Shown: positions 17,003 through 28,222 of the stretch, piece by piece | How positions within the stretch are numbered: the first letter of the stretch is position 1 | Layout: each line of letters opens with the position of its first letter | Source of the DNA: Betaproteobacteria bacterium | GTDB lineage: Bacteria; Pseudomonadota; Gammaproteobacteria; Burkholderiales; Casimicrobiaceae | Length of the DNA: 59,630 nucleotides | Direction: 5' to 3' | Assembly (NCBI GenBank): GCA_004293675.1 | Contig: READ01000029.1 | Location: 1-59,630, forward strand | Made by a program: the position numbers and the translations under genes | Notes under the pieces: generated by a model | Database searches by the model: none | What the model saw: only the letters and a program-made list of their open reading frames with translations | Told to the model about the DNA's origin: nothing

Positions 17003-18489
17003 CCCACCCCGCCATCACTCGACTCGACCAACTTGGCATTGGTCGTTCACGTTTAGTCGTGGATTCACGGGCGGTGAAACCGGGCGACGTATTTGCTGCT
17101 TTTCCCGGACACAGCAATGACGGTCGCCGCTACATCGAATCGGCCGTGCGTGCGGGTGCCGCCGCAGTATTCGTTCAGCCCGGCGAAGGTTGTTTGCAGG
17201 ACGCCGCCGGTGCGGCCCCAGTCATCGCGATTGAAAACTTAGCGCGCAACATCGGTGCCGTGGCTGACGAATTTTATGGTCGACCATCCCAGTCGCTTCG
17301 CGTGGTCGGCGTGACCGGAACCAATGGCAAAACCACCGTCGCGAGTTGGCTCGCCCAAGCCTACGACACACTGGCCGGCAAGCGGGGAAGCGCCGGGATG
17401 ATTGGCACGCTAGGCAGCGGTTTGCTAGCTCGCCTGGAGCCGAGCGCGAACACAACGCCCGATGCGGCGAGCGTGCAAACAACGCTGCGCGAACTGCTCG
17501 ATGCCGGGGCGCGCTCAGTTGCCATGGAGGTCAGCTCGCACGCACTCGATCAAGGCCGAGTCAGCGGCGTTCGCTTTGACGCGACGGTCTTTACCAATTT
17601 GACGCAGGATCACCTCGACTACCACCAGACGATGGAAGCCTATGGCGCGGCCAAAGCCAAGCTCTTTACGGATTACCCCACCAAGCACCGAATCGTAAAC
17701 GCCGATGACGATTTTGGTGCTCGCATGATTGCGCGAAAGCTGCCGCAAACCGTGAGCTACGGTATGAACGCTGGACTCGTTCGAAGTCACATTGCTAGAA
17801 GTAGCGAATACGGCATGCAACTCATGATTGCTTCACCCTGGGGCGAGCTCGATATTGCAACGACGGTCATTGGACGGTTTAACGCATACAACATGACCGC
17901 CGTTGCTGCGACCCTGCTCTCGCAAGGATTCGACCCGGAGTCGGTGACCGCGGCATTGGCGAGAGTCAACGCAGCCGCGGGCCGCATGCAGCGCGTGACA
18001 TCATCGATCGAGCGGCAAGCCCAACCCACCGTCTACGTGGATTACGCACACACGCCGGATGCGCTCGCCAAGGCGCTCAGCACGTTGCGCGACGCCGGTG
18101 CTAAGCGCTTGGTAGCGGTGTTTGGATGCGGCGGCGATCGCGACCGAACGAAGCGTTCGCAAATGGGTGATATCGCCGCCACACTGGCCGATAGTGTGCT
18201 CATTACCAGTGACAATCCGCGTAGCGAATCACCCGAATCGATCACCGCAGACATCGAGGCGGGCGTGCCGACACCACGCCGCAATCGAGCGCAGATCATT
18301 GTGGATCGACGCGAAGCAATTCATCATGCCATTGCCAACGCGGGTCCCAACGACGTCATCCTCGTCGCTGGAAAGGGCCACGAGGACTACCAAGAAGTCG
18401 CCGGTGTGCGGCATCATTTTTCAGACGTTGAAGTCGCCCAACAGGCGCTCAATGTCTACGCAGCGCGCGAGGTGAGTCATGCTCACTAG
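16999..18489 (+). CDS. murE: UDP-MurNAc-tripeptide ligase MurE
   Basis: A full-length Mur ligase (496 residues). The ATP-binding loop is GVTGTNGKTTVASW near residue 107 and the C-terminal DNPRSESPESI motif is the signature of the meso-diaminopimelate-adding form, so the wall should be of the usual Gram-negative type. The enzyme adds meso-DAP to UDP-MurNAc-L-Ala-D-Glu in the cytoplasm. It overlaps ftsI by four bases and murF by eleven. Confidence 0.96.
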   Translation: MTHPAITRLDQLGIGRSRLVVDSRAVKPGDVFAAFPGHSNDGRRYIESAVRAGAAAVFVQPGEGCLQDAAGAAPVIAIENLARNIGAVADEFYGRPSQSLRVVGVTGTNGKTTVASWLAQAYDTLAGKRGSAGMIGTLGSGLLARLEPSANTTPDAASVQTTLRELLDAGARSVAMEVSSHALDQGRVSGVRFDATVFTNLTQDHLDYHQTMEAYGAAKAKLFTDYPTKHRIVNADDDFGARMIARKLPQTVSYGMNAGLVRSHIARSSEYGMQLMIASPWGELDIATTVIGRFNAYNMTAVAATLLSQGFDPESVTAALARVNAAAGRMQRVTSSIERQAQPTVYVDYAHTPDALAKALSTLRDAGAKRLVAVFGCGGDRDRTKRSQMGDIAATLADSVLITSDNPRSESPESITADIEAGVPTPRRNRAQIIVDRREAIHHAIANAGPNDVILVAGKGHEDYQEVAGVRHHFSDVEVAQQALNVYAAREVSHAH

Positions 18490-19840
18490 CACAGCAATGG
18501 CCGCGAACTGCAACGCGCTACTTCAAGGACCAGCGCAGCCATTCACCGAGGTGATCACTGACAGTCGCGCCATCAAAGCCGGCTGCCTGTTTGTAGCGCT
18601 CAAAGGCGAGAGCTTTGACGGACATCAGTTCGTCGCGCAGGCCATCAACGCGGGAGCTTCGGGTGTCCTGGTGTCGACCAAGGTCGCGGCTCCGCCAACG
18701 GTGAGCGTACTTCGTGTTGAGGACACCTTGCTGGCGCTGCAAGCTATCGCCAAGGCCCATCGCGCTCAATTTAGTTTGCCCGTGATTGCAGTGACCGGCA
18801 GCAACGGCAAAACGACCACCAAACAAATGATTGCGTCGATCGCACGCGCCCACTTTGGCGACGAAGCGGTCGTCGCAACGATTGGCAATCTCAACAATCA
18901 CATCGGTGTGCCGCTCACATTGCTGCGAATTCGGGCAGGGCACAAAGTCGCGATCATCGAAATGGGGATGAACCACTTTCACGAGCTCTCCTTGTTGACG
19001 CGCCTCGCGCAACCCGATGTTGCAGTCATCACCAACGCTGGCCCCGCTCATCTCGAAGGTGTTGGCTCGCTCATGGGTGTGGCAAAAGCCAAGGGCGAAA
19101 TTTTTGAAGGGCTGACATCGGGCGGTACGGCGATTATCAACCGCGATGATGCGTTCTATGCCTACTGGCAAGTCATCACTCGGGACGCTAAGCAATTGAG
19201 CTTTGGTCGCCACAGCTCGGCCAACATCAAGGGCAGTTTTCAAGCGCCCAACGAATTGGTCTTCACACTCCCCGATGCTCCCCACGTCGCTAGCGTGGCG
19301 CTATCAATGCCGGGTGAACACAACGCGAGCAATGCATTGGCGGCGATTGCAGCGACCCACGCGATCGGCGTCAGCGCCGATGCCATGGTGAGCGGTCTGC
19401 GAGTGGCGACCAACGTGTCGGGGCGGCTCACGCAAAATAGACTTCCCAACGGCACGCTCGCTATCGACGACAGCTACAACGCCAATCCCGCCTCAATGCG
19501 CGCAGCCATTGACGTGCTTCGGGCGCAGAGCGGAAAGCGCTTTTTGGTAGTGGGTGACATGGCAGAGATGGGCGAAAACTGGCAAGCGTTGCATCGTGAG
19601 GTGGCTCAGTACGCCGCGAGCGCAGGGCTCGACGGCATTTTCGCGCTGGGCCCGCGTTTTCAAAGCGTTGCGGCCGAATTTGGCGCAAACGGACTGTCGT
19701 TTAGCTCACTCGAGGCGTTGGTACAAGCAGTCCAAAGCCGTCTAGACGGGCAATCAACACTGCTCGCCAAGGGCGCGCATTCCATGGCCATGCACCGCGT
19801 GATCGAACAACTAGAAGCTTCTTTGAAAGAGACTGCCTAA
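18479..19840 (+). CDS. murF: UDP-MurNAc-pentapeptide ligase MurF
   Basis: The 453-residue Mur ligase has the ATP loop [14 protein letters not shown] near residue 105, the [11 protein letters not shown] and MGMNHFHEL blocks typical of MurF, and [15 protein letters not shown] in the C-terminal half. It adds D-Ala-D-Ala to the UDP-MurNAc tripeptide. Its substrate dipeptide must come from a Ddl encoded outside this cluster. The ATG at 18479 lies inside the end of murE; the stop shares one base with the mraY start. Confidence 0.96.
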   Translation: MLTSTAMAANCNALLQGPAQPFTEVITDSRAIKAGCLFVALKGESFDGHQFVAQAINAGASGVLVSTKVAAPPTVSVLRVEDTLLALQAIAKAHRAQFSLPVIAVTGSNGKTTTKQMIASIARAHFGDEAVVATIGNLNNHIGVPLTLLRIRAGHKVAIIEMGMNHFHELSLLTRLAQPDVAVITNAGPAHLEGVGSLMGVAKAKGEIFEGLTSGGTAIINRDDAFYAYWQVITRDAKQLSFGRHSSANIKGSFQAPNELVFTLPDAPHVASVALSMPGEHNASNALAAIAATHAIGVSADAMVSGLRVATNVSGRLTQNRLPNGTLAIDDSYNANPASMRAAIDVLRAQSGKRFLVVGDMAEMGENWQALHREVAQYAASAGLDGIFALGPRFQSVAAEFGANGLSFSSLEALVQAVQSRLDGQSTLLAKGAHSMAMHRVIEQLEASLKETA

Positions 19841-20994
19841 TGCTTTTGTGGCTCGCCAATTTATTCGCCAATGACATTCGTGGCCTGAGCGTCATCAACT
19901 ACATCACGATGCGCACCGTGCTGGCCACCGCAACCGCCATGCTCATCGCGCTGGTAACCGGCCCGCGAATGATTCGTTGGTTGCTCGCTATGAAAATTGG
20001 CCAAGCCGTGCGTACCGATGGCCCACAAACGCATTTGGTGAAGCAAGGCACGCCGACGATGGGCGGAGCAATGGTGTTGATTTCCATCGCCATTTCGACC
20101 CTGTTGTGGGCAGATTTGAGCAACCGCTTTGTTTGGGTAGTGATGTTTGTGATGCTGGGCTTCGGGGCGATTGGCTGGGTCGATGACTACCGCAAAGTCG
20201 TACACAAAAATCCCAAGGGCATGTCGGCAAAAGAAAAACTCTTCTGGCAAGCGTTCGTGGGCATATTGGCGTCGGTTTATCTCGCTTTTGCCATTTCAGC
20301 GCCGAGCAGTGACAAGATTTTTGACTTGATTTTTCGCTGGTTGCAAAGCGGTTTCACTAACGAGCTGCCATCGAAGGCCGACTTAATCGTTCCCTTCTTT
20401 AAAAACGTTGCCTACCCACTGGGCGTTTTCGGCTTCATCACCTTGACGTGGCTGGTCATCGTCGGCACCAGTAACGCAGTCAACCTGACCGATGGTTTAG
20501 ATGGACTGGCGATCATGCCAGTTGTAATGGTCGGAAGTGCCTTGGCGGTGTTCGCCTACGTCGTAGGACGCATCGACTACTCACGCTACCTCTTCTTCCC
20601 CTACATTCCCGGCGCTGCGGAGCTCATGGTCTTTTGCGGCGCAATGGCGGGGGCCGGGCTGGGCTTTCTTTGGTTTAACGCCCACCCAGCGCGAGTGTTT
20701 ATGGGCGACGTCGGCGCGTTGGCGCTAGGCGCGTCCTTGGGCACGATTGCCGTGATCGTCAGACAAGAGATTGTGTTGGTTGTGATGGGCGGCGTATTCG
20801 TCATGGAAACCATCAGCGTGATGCTGCAAGTGGGCTACTTTAAATACAGCAAGGGCAAACGGATTTTCCGAATGGCGCCATTGCATCATCACTTCGAACT
20901 GGGCGGCTGGCACGAAAACCACGTCGTGATTCGCTTCTGGATCATCACCATGTTTTTGGTGTTGGCCGGTTTGTCTACGCTCAAACTAAGGTAG
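19840..20994 (+). CDS. mraY: Phospho-MurNAc-pentapeptide translocase MraY
   Basis: The 384-residue polytopic enzyme has about ten membrane helices and the conserved loops [37 protein letters not shown] and the C-terminal [12 protein letters not shown]. It transfers phospho-MurNAc-pentapeptide to undecaprenyl phosphate, giving lipid I. Its start is joined to the murF stop as TAATG. Confidence 0.97.
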   Translation: MLLWLANLFANDIRGLSVINYITMRTVLATATAMLIALVTGPRMIRWLLAMKIGQAVRTDGPQTHLVKQGTPTMGGAMVLISIAISTLLWADLSNRFVWVVMFVMLGFGAIGWVDDYRKVVHKNPKGMSAKEKLFWQAFVGILASVYLAFAISAPSSDKIFDLIFRWLQSGFTNELPSKADLIVPFFKNVAYPLGVFGFITLTWLVIVGTSNAVNLTDGLDGLAIMPVVMVGSALAVFAYVVGRIDYSRYLFFPYIPGAAELMVFCGAMAGAGLGFLWFNAHPARVFMGDVGALALGASLGTIAVIVRQEIVLVVMGGVFVMETISVMLQVGYFKYSKGKRIFRMAPLHHHFELGGWHENHVVIRFWIITMFLVLAGLSTLKLR

Positions 20995-20998
20995 TCGC

Positions 20999-22393
20999 GT
21001 GCTCGAGCAATCACTTGCCAATTGTCGCGTTAACGTTGTGGGGCTCGGTGCGACCGGGCTCTCACTCGTGCGTCATTTGCATGCGCGTGGTGCTGCTATC
21101 ACGGTCTTTGATGGATCTGCAACACCAGCCGCCGAGGCTCAAATTCGCCAATCATTTCCAAGCGTCACAGTGAAACATCACAATGTGGCCCGCGATCCGC
21201 TACCGCCGTGCGATCTGATCGCACTGTCACCTGGCGTTCCCAGGTCGAGTTTCGCGCTTGATAGAGCGATCAAAGCCGGCATCGAAGTCGTTGGCGATAT
21301 CGAGCTATTCGCCCGCAGCGTTTCTTCGGCGGCTCGTGTCTTTGCGGTGACAGGCTCGAATGGAAAGACGACGACAACCTCCATCGCGGGCGCGATGGCC
21401 AAACGCGTCGACGCCGATGCGGTCGTGGCGGGAAACATCGGTCTACCGATTCTCGACGCGCTCGCGGCGCAACCTACAAGCCGCACCTGGGTACTTGAGT
21501 TGTCAAGCTTTCAGCTGGAATCGACGCGTTCGTTGATGCTCGAAAACGCGGCGGTGCTCAATGTGAGCGCCAATCACTTGGATCGCTACCCCAGTTTCTT
21601 TGACTACGCGGCGAGCAAGGCTAGTATTTTTTCCAATGCTAAGCGTCAAGTGATTAATCGCGACGATGCGTGGTCTAGCGCCATGCGTCGCACGGACGTA
21701 GCGCAGGTCAGTTTCGGCTCGAGCGCCCCCGTCAATGAATTCGAAATCGGCCTACAGAATTTGAACGGTGAACCCGCACTTGCGCACGGTCACAGCGTCC
21801 TGATCGAGACTTCGAAAATGCGCCTGCGCGGCGAACACAACTGGATGAACGCCATGGCAGCCTACGCGCTTACGCTGCCGCTTTCCCCTTCGGCAGACGA
21901 TGTTGAAGGCGTTCTGCGCACGTTTGCCGGCGTTGCACATCGCTATCAGTGGTTGGGACGAGTCCAGGGCGTCGAGATCATCAACGATTCCAAAGCCACT
22001 ACCGTCGTTGCCAGTTCGGCGGCTCTGAGCGGCAATCGCGCGCCCACCTGGCTCATCGCTGGCGGTGACGGCAAAGGACAATCCTTTGATGAGCTGGCCG
22101 ACGTCTGCGGACATTGCAAAGCGGTGCATCTGATCGGAAAAGACGCTGCGACCATTGCGGCGGCACTGGACAAAAAAGGCATCCCGCATCATCGCTTTGA
22201 TTCGCTAGAGGACGCAGTCAGTAGCGCGCTCGATCAAGCCAAAGCGGGTGATGTTTTGCTGCTCTCCCCCGCCTGCGCAAGCTGGGACATGTTCCGCAAT
22301 TTTGAACATCGCGCCGAGTGTTTTGAGCTCGCCGTCCGTCAGTGGGCACGCTCGCATTCCGTTGATTTTGAGGAGGCGGGTCAGCATGCTTAG
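20999..22393 (+). CDS. murD: UDP-MurNAc-L-Ala:D-Glu ligase MurD
   Basis: A 464-residue Mur ligase starting at GTG 20999. It has an N-terminal Rossmann-like UDP-binding region (VVGLGATGLSLVRHL), the ATP loop [13 protein letters not shown], and the C-terminal NDSKATTVVASSAAL and SPACASWDMF blocks that are diagnostic for MurD. It adds D-glutamate to UDP-MurNAc-L-Ala. It follows mraY after four bases and overlaps ftsW by eight. Confidence 0.96.
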   Translation: MLEQSLANCRVNVVGLGATGLSLVRHLHARGAAITVFDGSATPAAEAQIRQSFPSVTVKHHNVARDPLPPCDLIALSPGVPRSSFALDRAIKAGIEVVGDIELFARSVSSAARVFAVTGSNGKTTTTSIAGAMAKRVDADAVVAGNIGLPILDALAAQPTSRTWVLELSSFQLESTRSLMLENAAVLNVSANHLDRYPSFFDYAASKASIFSNAKRQVINRDDAWSSAMRRTDVAQVSFGSSAPVNEFEIGLQNLNGEPALAHGHSVLIETSKMRLRGEHNWMNAMAAYALTLPLSPSADDVEGVLRTFAGVAHRYQWLGRVQGVEIINDSKATTVVASSAALSGNRAPTWLIAGGDGKGQSFDELADVCGHCKAVHLIGKDAATIAAALDKKGIPHHRFDSLEDAVSSALDQAKAGDVLLLSPACASWDMFRNFEHRAECFELAVRQWARSHSVDFEEAGQHA

Positions 22394-23621
22394 CGCTGCA
22401 ATCAGCGATCTGCGCGCCCGCTTTCATGGGTGGGTCGAGACATCGAACCGTGGTCGCTCGCCCACTGCGGTGGTGCGAGAGTTCGATGTCACGCTCGTTT
22501 GGGTGGTGGCATTGCTCTTGGCCATTGGGCTATTGATGGTGTACTCGTCATCCATCGCCAGCGCATCGGAGAGCAGGCTGACCCGCAATTCATCGACTTA
22601 CTTTCTGTTTCGACAGTCTTTGTTTGTGTTGATCGGTATCGTTATTGCTCTGTTTGTTTTCGACACTCCGCTCAAGACCTGGGAGCGTGTGGCACCGTGG
22701 CTTTTCTTGGCGGCAACCGTTTTACTTATTCTGGTTTTGATTCCTGGGATTGGTCGCGTTGTCAATGGCGCAAGGCGCTGGATTCCGTTGGGGCCGTTTA
22801 GCTTTCAGCCCTCTGAGATGATGAAGATTGCGATGATCCTGTTTGCTGCGCGCTACGCCGTGAGCAAGGCCGAACTGCTGCACTCCCATCAGCCGCTCAA
22901 GCAAAGTCTGCTCCGTGGTTTGGGCCCATTTATTTTGATCGCGCTGTTTGTGAGTGCGCTGCTGCTCCGAGAGCCCGATTTCGGCGCTACGTTTGTGGTG
23001 TTGACCTGCGGATTGCTCATCCTTTTTATGGCAGGTCTCGACCATCGTTTGGTGGTTCCAGTCCTTGCATTAGGCATCGTTTCGGCAGTCGCCTTGGTAT
23101 GGTTTGAGCCGTATCGTTTAGAGCGCATCTTTGGCTTCTTAGACCCCTGGAAGCAAGAATTTGGCAAGGGCTATCAGCTAACGCAATCATTGATGGCGAT
23201 TGGTCGCGGTGGAATCTTCGGCCTCGGACTGGGTGCGGGTGTATCCAAGCACTACTATCTCCCAGAGGCGCACACCGATTTCATCTTGGCTGTGACTGCG
23301 GAGGAGCTCGGTCTGGTCGGCGTGCTAGTGGTTGTGATTGCTTACGCTTGGATCACCTGGCGAGCGTTCAAAATCGGTCGCGAGTCACGTCAAAACGAGC
23401 AACCTTTTTCCGCGCTAACGGCGCAAGGCATCGGTACGCTATTTGGCATCCAGTCGCTCATCAATATCGCCGTGAACATGGGATTTGCGCCCACCAAAGG
23501 CTTGACACTGCCACTCATGTCCTACGGTGGCAGCGGAATGGTTGCAAGCCTTATTGCCTTATCGATCCTGCTGCGAATTGACTGGGAAAACCGTCGTCTG
23601 GCACGGGGGTTCACGGTATGA
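22386..23621 (+). CDS. ftsW: Septal peptidoglycan glycosyltransferase FtsW
   Basis: The 411-residue SEDS protein starts at the ATG at 22386, preceded by a strong GAGGAGG site inside murD. It has about ten membrane helices and the family motifs: FQPSEMMKIAMILF, REPDFGATFV, KGYQLTQSLMAIGRGG and PLMSYGGSGMVASL. It polymerises lipid II at the septum with FtsI. The longer frame upstream is only an extension within murD. Its stop overlaps murG by four bases. Confidence 0.95.
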   Translation: MLSAAISDLRARFHGWVETSNRGRSPTAVVREFDVTLVWVVALLLAIGLLMVYSSSIASASESRLTRNSSTYFLFRQSLFVLIGIVIALFVFDTPLKTWERVAPWLFLAATVLLILVLIPGIGRVVNGARRWIPLGPFSFQPSEMMKIAMILFAARYAVSKAELLHSHQPLKQSLLRGLGPFILIALFVSALLLREPDFGATFVVLTCGLLILFMAGLDHRLVVPVLALGIVSAVALVWFEPYRLERIFGFLDPWKQEFGKGYQLTQSLMAIGRGGIFGLGLGAGVSKHYYLPEAHTDFILAVTAEELGLVGVLVVVIAYAWITWRAFKIGRESRQNEQPFSALTAQGIGTLFGIQSLINIAVNMGFAPTKGLTLPLMSYGGSGMVASLIALSILLRIDWENRRLARGFTV

Positions 23622-24715
23622 GCAAGCATCTCATCGTGATGGCGGGTGGAACTGGCGGGCACGTCTATCCGGGGCTTGCCGTTGCCCGAGCCATGGTCGA
23701 GCGCGGATGGACGGTGAGCTGGATGGGCACGCCCGGAGGTATGGAGCAAAGGCTTGTTGACAGCAGCGAGTTTCCGCTCAAATCGATCGCATTTGAAGGT
23801 ATCGTGGGTCGCGGCATTGGCGCAAAAGTTCGCTTGCCGCTCTCACTGCTGAAAGCCTACGCCGAAGCGAAGCGACACTTGGTTTTAGTGAAGCCGACCG
23901 CGGTCATCGGCATGGGAGGTTATCCCACGGTACCGGGCGGTTTGGCCGCTTGGCGCGCGGGCGTACCACTGTTGATTCATCAAGGCGATGCTGTGGCCGG
24001 GCTCGCCAATCGTTTGCTGGCCAAAGTGGCAACGACGGTATTGACAGGGTTCACAAGCACTTTCGTTGACCTGGGTTCCAGGCGGGTGGTGAGTGGGAAC
24101 CCTATCCGAAAAGAATTCGCGGACATCGCCCCGGCGACTTCACGTTTTGCAGCACGTCAAGGACGACTCAAGGTGTTGATCATGGGCGGAAGTCGCGGTG
24201 CCGAAGCGCTCAACAACAAGCTTCCTGAAGCATTCGCTGCCATCGATCCAGCCAAACGTCCGCACATCATTCATCAAGCCGGTTCGGGCGCTGCGGCTGC
24301 CACCGACGCGCGCTATAAAGCGCTCGGCATCCAGGCCGACGTTCGCGAATTTGTAGATCAATCTTGGAGCGCACTGGCTGAGGCCGATTTGTTTATCGGT
24401 CGCAGCGGCGCGAGTATCGTCAGCGAACTCGCACTTCTTGGCGTGCCATCGATTTTGGTGCCCTATCCGCATCACGCCGATCAGCAACAGCTTCACAATG
24501 CTCGCACGTTGAGCGAGGTGGGTGCAGCGCGAATCGTTGAGCAACGCGACCTGAGCGCTACGGGCTTGGCCGCGCTCATCGACTCTATCGACCGACCCAC
24601 ATTGCAATCGATGTCGGCTGCAGCAACCCGCGTTGCTCAGCCCAACGCCACCCAGAGAATCTGCGACGCTATCGAGCGCGCAACCACAAACCTTAGCTCG
24701 TCGTCACGCCCATGA
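23618..24715 (+). CDS. murG: Lipid II synthase MurG
   Basis: A 365-residue GT28 glycosyltransferase with the N-terminal [14 protein letters not shown] loop, [15 protein letters not shown], and the C-terminal donor site [15 protein letters not shown] with [10 protein letters not shown]. It transfers GlcNAc from UDP-GlcNAc to lipid I on the inner face of the membrane. Overlaps both ftsW and murC by four bases. Confidence 0.96.
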   Translation: MSKHLIVMAGGTGGHVYPGLAVARAMVERGWTVSWMGTPGGMEQRLVDSSEFPLKSIAFEGIVGRGIGAKVRLPLSLLKAYAEAKRHLVLVKPTAVIGMGGYPTVPGGLAAWRAGVPLLIHQGDAVAGLANRLLAKVATTVLTGFTSTFVDLGSRRVVSGNPIRKEFADIAPATSRFAARQGRLKVLIMGGSRGAEALNNKLPEAFAAIDPAKRPHIIHQAGSGAAAATDARYKALGIQADVREFVDQSWSALAEADLFIGRSGASIVSELALLGVPSILVPYPHHADQQQLHNARTLSEVGAARIVEQRDLSATGLAALIDSIDRPTLQSMSAAATRVAQPNATQRICDAIERATTNLSSSSRP

Positions 24716-26121
24716 AATTTCGCCTCCAACACATTCACTTCATCGGTATCGGCGGCATCGGCATGAGCGGTATCGCCGAGGTCCTACACAATCAAGGCTA
24801 CAAAGTCAGTGGCAGCGACGCCGCTAACTCGCCCGTGCTGGAGCGATTGAAAAGCTTGGGCGTTCACACTCACGTCGGCCACGCCGCTGCCAACATTTCA
24901 GGCGCTCAGGCTGTGGTGACATCGACTGCGATCAATCGCGAAAACCCAGAGCTCGCCGCAGCGCTTGCCGCCAAGATTCCTGTCGTGCCGCGTGCCTTGA
25001 TGCTTGCCGAGCTCATGCGAATGAAGCGCGGCATTGCGATTGCCGGAACGCACGGCAAGACAACCACCACGTCGCTAGTGGCGAGCGTGTTGGGCGAGGG
25101 TCATCTCGATCCGACCTTTGTCATTGGTGGGCGGTTGCTGGCAGCGGGCTCCAATGCACGATTGGGAACTGGTGAATTTTTGGTGGCCGAAGCTGATGAA
25201 TCCGATGCTTCGTTTCTACACCTTTCACCAACGCTCGCAGTCATCACCAACATCGATGCCGATCACATGGAGACCTACGGTCACAGCCTGGATCGGTTGA
25301 AGCAAGCCTTCGTTGACTTTTCGCACCGCTTGCCGTTTTACGGATCGGTGTACGCCTGTATCGACGACGAGGGCGTGGCATCGATTCTTCCAAAGATTGT
25401 GACGCCAGTGGTGACTTATGGTCTTTCCGAAACCGCAGATGTGCGGGCCACCGATGTGCGCGCCGACGGCGCAACGATGCGCTTTAACGTGCAGCGTGAG
25501 GGACACGCGACGTTCGCGATCCAGCTAAACGCCGCCGGTATGCATAACGTTCGAAACGCGCTGTCGGCCGTTGCCATCGGTCAGGATTTGGGCGTAGATG
25601 ATGCAGCGATCGCTCGCGCACTGGCGAGCTTTGGCGGGGTGGGTCGCCGCTTTGACCGCTACGGTGTGATCACCCATGGTGCCGCCAAATTCGAGCTGAT
25701 CGACGACTACGGTCATCATCCCGTTGAGCTCAAAACGACCTTGGCCGCCGCGCGTGCCGCCTTCCCTGGTCGCCGATTGGTGCTCGCATTTCAGCCGCAT
25801 CGGTTCACACGTACTCGTGATTTGTTTGAAGACTTTGCCGCAGTGCTCTCAGAGGTGGACGTGCTGTTGCTCACCGAAGTCTACGCAGCGGGTGAAGCGC
25901 CCGTTGTTGCCGCAGACGGAAGGGCGCTCGCACGAGCGATACGACTTCGCGGTAAAGTTGAGCCTATTTTTGTTGAGGACACCAATCAGCTGCCCGAGCA
26001 AATTTTGAGCCTCGTGAAAGAGGGCGATGTGGTGATGACCATGGGCGCGGGATCAATCGGCACCGTATCGGCTAAAGTCACCGCGGCAACGCGCGAGTCC
26101 GGAGGCGCAACGCGTGCTTAA
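24712..26121 (+). CDS. murC: UDP-MurNAc:L-alanine ligase MurC
   Basis: A full-length 469-residue Mur ligase. The N-terminus [17 protein letters not shown] is the MurC nucleotide-binding signature, the ATP loop is [14 protein letters not shown] near residue 110, and the C-terminal [14 protein letters not shown] and [11 protein letters not shown] blocks are intact. It adds L-Ala to UDP-MurNAc. Its stop overlaps the start of ftsQ by eight bases, leaving no room for the ddl (and sometimes murB) found here in many relatives. Confidence 0.96.
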   Translation: MKFRLQHIHFIGIGGIGMSGIAEVLHNQGYKVSGSDAANSPVLERLKSLGVHTHVGHAAANISGAQAVVTSTAINRENPELAAALAAKIPVVPRALMLAELMRMKRGIAIAGTHGKTTTTSLVASVLGEGHLDPTFVIGGRLLAAGSNARLGTGEFLVAEADESDASFLHLSPTLAVITNIDADHMETYGHSLDRLKQAFVDFSHRLPFYGSVYACIDDEGVASILPKIVTPVVTYGLSETADVRATDVRADGATMRFNVQREGHATFAIQLNAAGMHNVRNALSAVAIGQDLGVDDAAIARALASFGGVGRRFDRYGVITHGAAKFELIDDYGHHPVELKTTLAAARAAFPGRRLVLAFQPHRFTRTRDLFEDFAAVLSEVDVLLLTEVYAAGEAPVVAADGRALARAIRLRGKVEPIFVEDTNQLPEQILSLVKEGDVVMTMGAGSIGTVSAKVTAATRESGGATRA

Positions 26122-26869
26122 CGATTCCGCGCTAATCAATCGCCTTGCGCTGTGGCTCGCCATGGCGTCAAGTGTGGCGATTGCCTGGAGCGTGTTTTCC
26201 TGGGCCAACGCTCGCGGCGTGTTTGCGTTGCGACAGGTGTCGGTGACGACGGCGCTCACCGAGCTCGATCCCGGATTGCTCGAATCCGCCATTCGCAGCG
26301 ATCTACGTGGCACCTTTTTTACCGTTTCACCGCACCGCGCCCGCGCCACGCTAAAGAAACTGCCGTGGGTTCGCGATGTGGTTGTTGAGCGGCGCTGGCC
26401 CATGGCGCTCGATGTTCGTGTCGAAGAGTATCGTGCGATTGGCTATTGGGGCGAAAACGAACTGCTCTCTGACACGGGTGAAATATTTCGAGCCACGTCG
26501 CGCGCACCGTTGCCGCGTTTTGATGGACCACCAGCGTCCTCAGCCGAGGTCGTTGCTCGATATCGTGAATCCAAACTCGCACTTGCGCCGCTGGGGCTCG
26601 AAGTAAAGTCAATGAACTTGTCCTCTCGCGGTGCGATCACGGTACAGACCAAAAACGACGTCGTGATCGAGTTCGGACGCGAGCAGTTTTCGCAGCGACT
26701 CAATCGCTTCACCTCGCTCTACAACAGTTGGAGCAGCGAGCAGCGAGGCGCTTTGGCGCGAGTCGATTTACGCTACAAATCCGCCATCGCCGTCGCTCGA
26801 AACAGCACCGCGCTGGCGATATCAAACACGCCCACCATTAACGTATCCACGCAAGGAAACGCGCTATGA
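26114..26869 (+). CDS. ftsQ: Cell division protein FtsQ
   Basis: A 251-residue bitopic protein starting at GTG 26114, with GGAGG eight bases upstream. It has one N-terminal membrane helix, a POTRA domain ([11 protein letters not shown] through [14 protein letters not shown]) and the beta domain with [15 protein letters not shown]. FtsQ scaffolds FtsL-FtsB in the divisome. It overlaps murC and ftsA. Confidence 0.92.
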   Translation: MLNDSALINRLALWLAMASSVAIAWSVFSWANARGVFALRQVSVTTALTELDPGLLESAIRSDLRGTFFTVSPHRARATLKKLPWVRDVVVERRWPMALDVRVEEYRAIGYWGENELLSDTGEIFRATSRAPLPRFDGPPASSAEVVARYRESKLALAPLGLEVKSMNLSSRGAITVQTKNDVVIEFGREQFSQRLNRFTSLYNSWSSEQRGALARVDLRYKSAIAVARNSTALAISNTPTINVSTQGNAL

Positions 26870-28077
26870 GCGAACTCGTCGCCGCGCTTGATATCGGCAC
26901 ATCTAAGGTCGTCGCGTTGGTTGCAGAAATCAACGACGCAGGCGTTCGGGTGATTGGGTTTGGCGAGCAGCCATCGCACGGTCTACGAAAGGGCATGGTC
27001 GTTGACATTGACGCCACAACTGCGTCAATCGCTGCCGCTGTGAAAGAGGCTGCGGCGATGGCCAATTGCAAACTTACTCAGGTCTACGTGGGCATCGCGG
27101 GCAGCCATATCCGAAGCTTAAATTCAAGCGGCATGGTGGCCATGAAGGAATCCGAAGTCACCGTCGCCGATATGGAGCGGGTGATCGAAACGGCGCGCGC
27201 GATCGCCATTCCAAACGATCAGGTGGTGCTGCACACCATCCCGCAGGAATACATCATCGATGGCCAAGAGGGCGTTCGAAAGCCACTGGGCATGAGCGGT
27301 CGTCGCCTTGAGGTTAAGGTGCACATCGTCACTGGCGCGGTCTCTGCTGTCGAAAATATTGAAAAGTGCGTGCGTCGTTGCGGTCTTGATGTGCAAGAGC
27401 TGGTGCTGCAGCCATTGGCCTCAGCGGCGGCGTGTTTGACCCGCGACGAAATGGATTTGGGCGTTGGCTTAGTTGACATAGGTGGCGGCACCACCGATTT
27501 CGCGCTTTTTACCGGCGGATCGATTCGTCACACCGGCGTGCTCGCCGTTGCCGGAGACCAAATCACCAACGACATCGCGATGGCGCTGCGCATTCCCAGC
27601 AAGGAAGCGGGGGACATCAAACACTTGCATGCCAGTGCGCTGCGAAAATTAGTCTCAACCGACGAAATTATCGAGGTGCCCAGCGTGGCAGATCGTGCAG
27701 CGAAATCTATGGCGCGACACATGCTCGCCGAGGTCGTAGAGCCGCGCGTTGAGGAGCTGTTTCAGCTAGTGCACGAACAGATGAAGCGCTCGGGATTCGA
27801 GCCCATGCTGCGTTCGGGCATTGTGCTCACCGGCGGCTCGGCGCTGCTCCCGGGCATGGCTGAGCTGGGCGAAGAGGTCTTTCACATGCCCGTGCGTGTT
27901 GCATCCCCGGACTATCGCGGTCCGTTGACTGACGTGCTCTCGGCACCCAAATACGCCACCGCGATTGGGCTATTGATGTACGGCCGTGACCAGATGGCAC
28001 GGCAATCTGAGGGACAGCGACGCGGCTCCGCGGCAGCGGGTGTGTTGGCGAAATTGAAGGATGCGTTTGGGTTTTAG
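26866..28077 (+). CDS. ftsA: Cell division actin FtsA
   Basis: The 403-residue actin-fold ATPase has phosphate loops ALDIGTSKV and VDIGGGTTDFALF, an SHS2-like 1C domain between them, GIVLTGGSALLPG, and a C-terminal amphipathic helix (VLAKLKDAFGF) for membrane binding. It tethers FtsZ to the membrane. It overlaps ftsQ by four bases and is separated from ftsZ by 145 bases. Confidence 0.96.
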   Translation: MSELVAALDIGTSKVVALVAEINDAGVRVIGFGEQPSHGLRKGMVVDIDATTASIAAAVKEAAAMANCKLTQVYVGIAGSHIRSLNSSGMVAMKESEVTVADMERVIETARAIAIPNDQVVLHTIPQEYIIDGQEGVRKPLGMSGRRLEVKVHIVTGAVSAVENIEKCVRRCGLDVQELVLQPLASAAACLTRDEMDLGVGLVDIGGGTTDFALFTGGSIRHTGVLAVAGDQITNDIAMALRIPSKEAGDIKHLHASALRKLVSTDEIIEVPSVADRAAKSMARHMLAEVVEPRVEELFQLVHEQMKRSGFEPMLRSGIVLTGGSALLPGMAELGEEVFHMPVRVASPDYRGPLTDVLSAPKYATAIGLLMYGRDQMARQSEGQRRGSAAAGVLAKLKDAFGF

Positions 28078-28222
28078 TGTTGGATTTCCGGTTCTGCGGA
28101 CAGTGTGCATAGATTGATTTGGATTGATGTGTCAGTGATTCGTTAGGTCTTTGGTTTTGGTTTTAGTGGTTTTGGTTTTAGTGGTTTAGTTTTTTTGATT
28201 TATTGCCTTTAAGGAGCGAAGC
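28078..28222 (+). promoter_or_regulatory. C-poor, G/T-rich ftsA-ftsZ spacer with tandem repeat
   Basis: This is the only sizeable gap inside the otherwise overlapping dcw operon. It is strikingly rich in T and G with almost no C, and includes two exact tandem copies of TTTTGGTTTTAGTGG (28155-28169 and 28170-28184). It ends in a strong ribosome site, AAGGAG, six bases before the ftsZ ATG. It could be an unstructured leader or carry an ftsZ-specific promoter; neither is proved. Confidence 0.5.
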
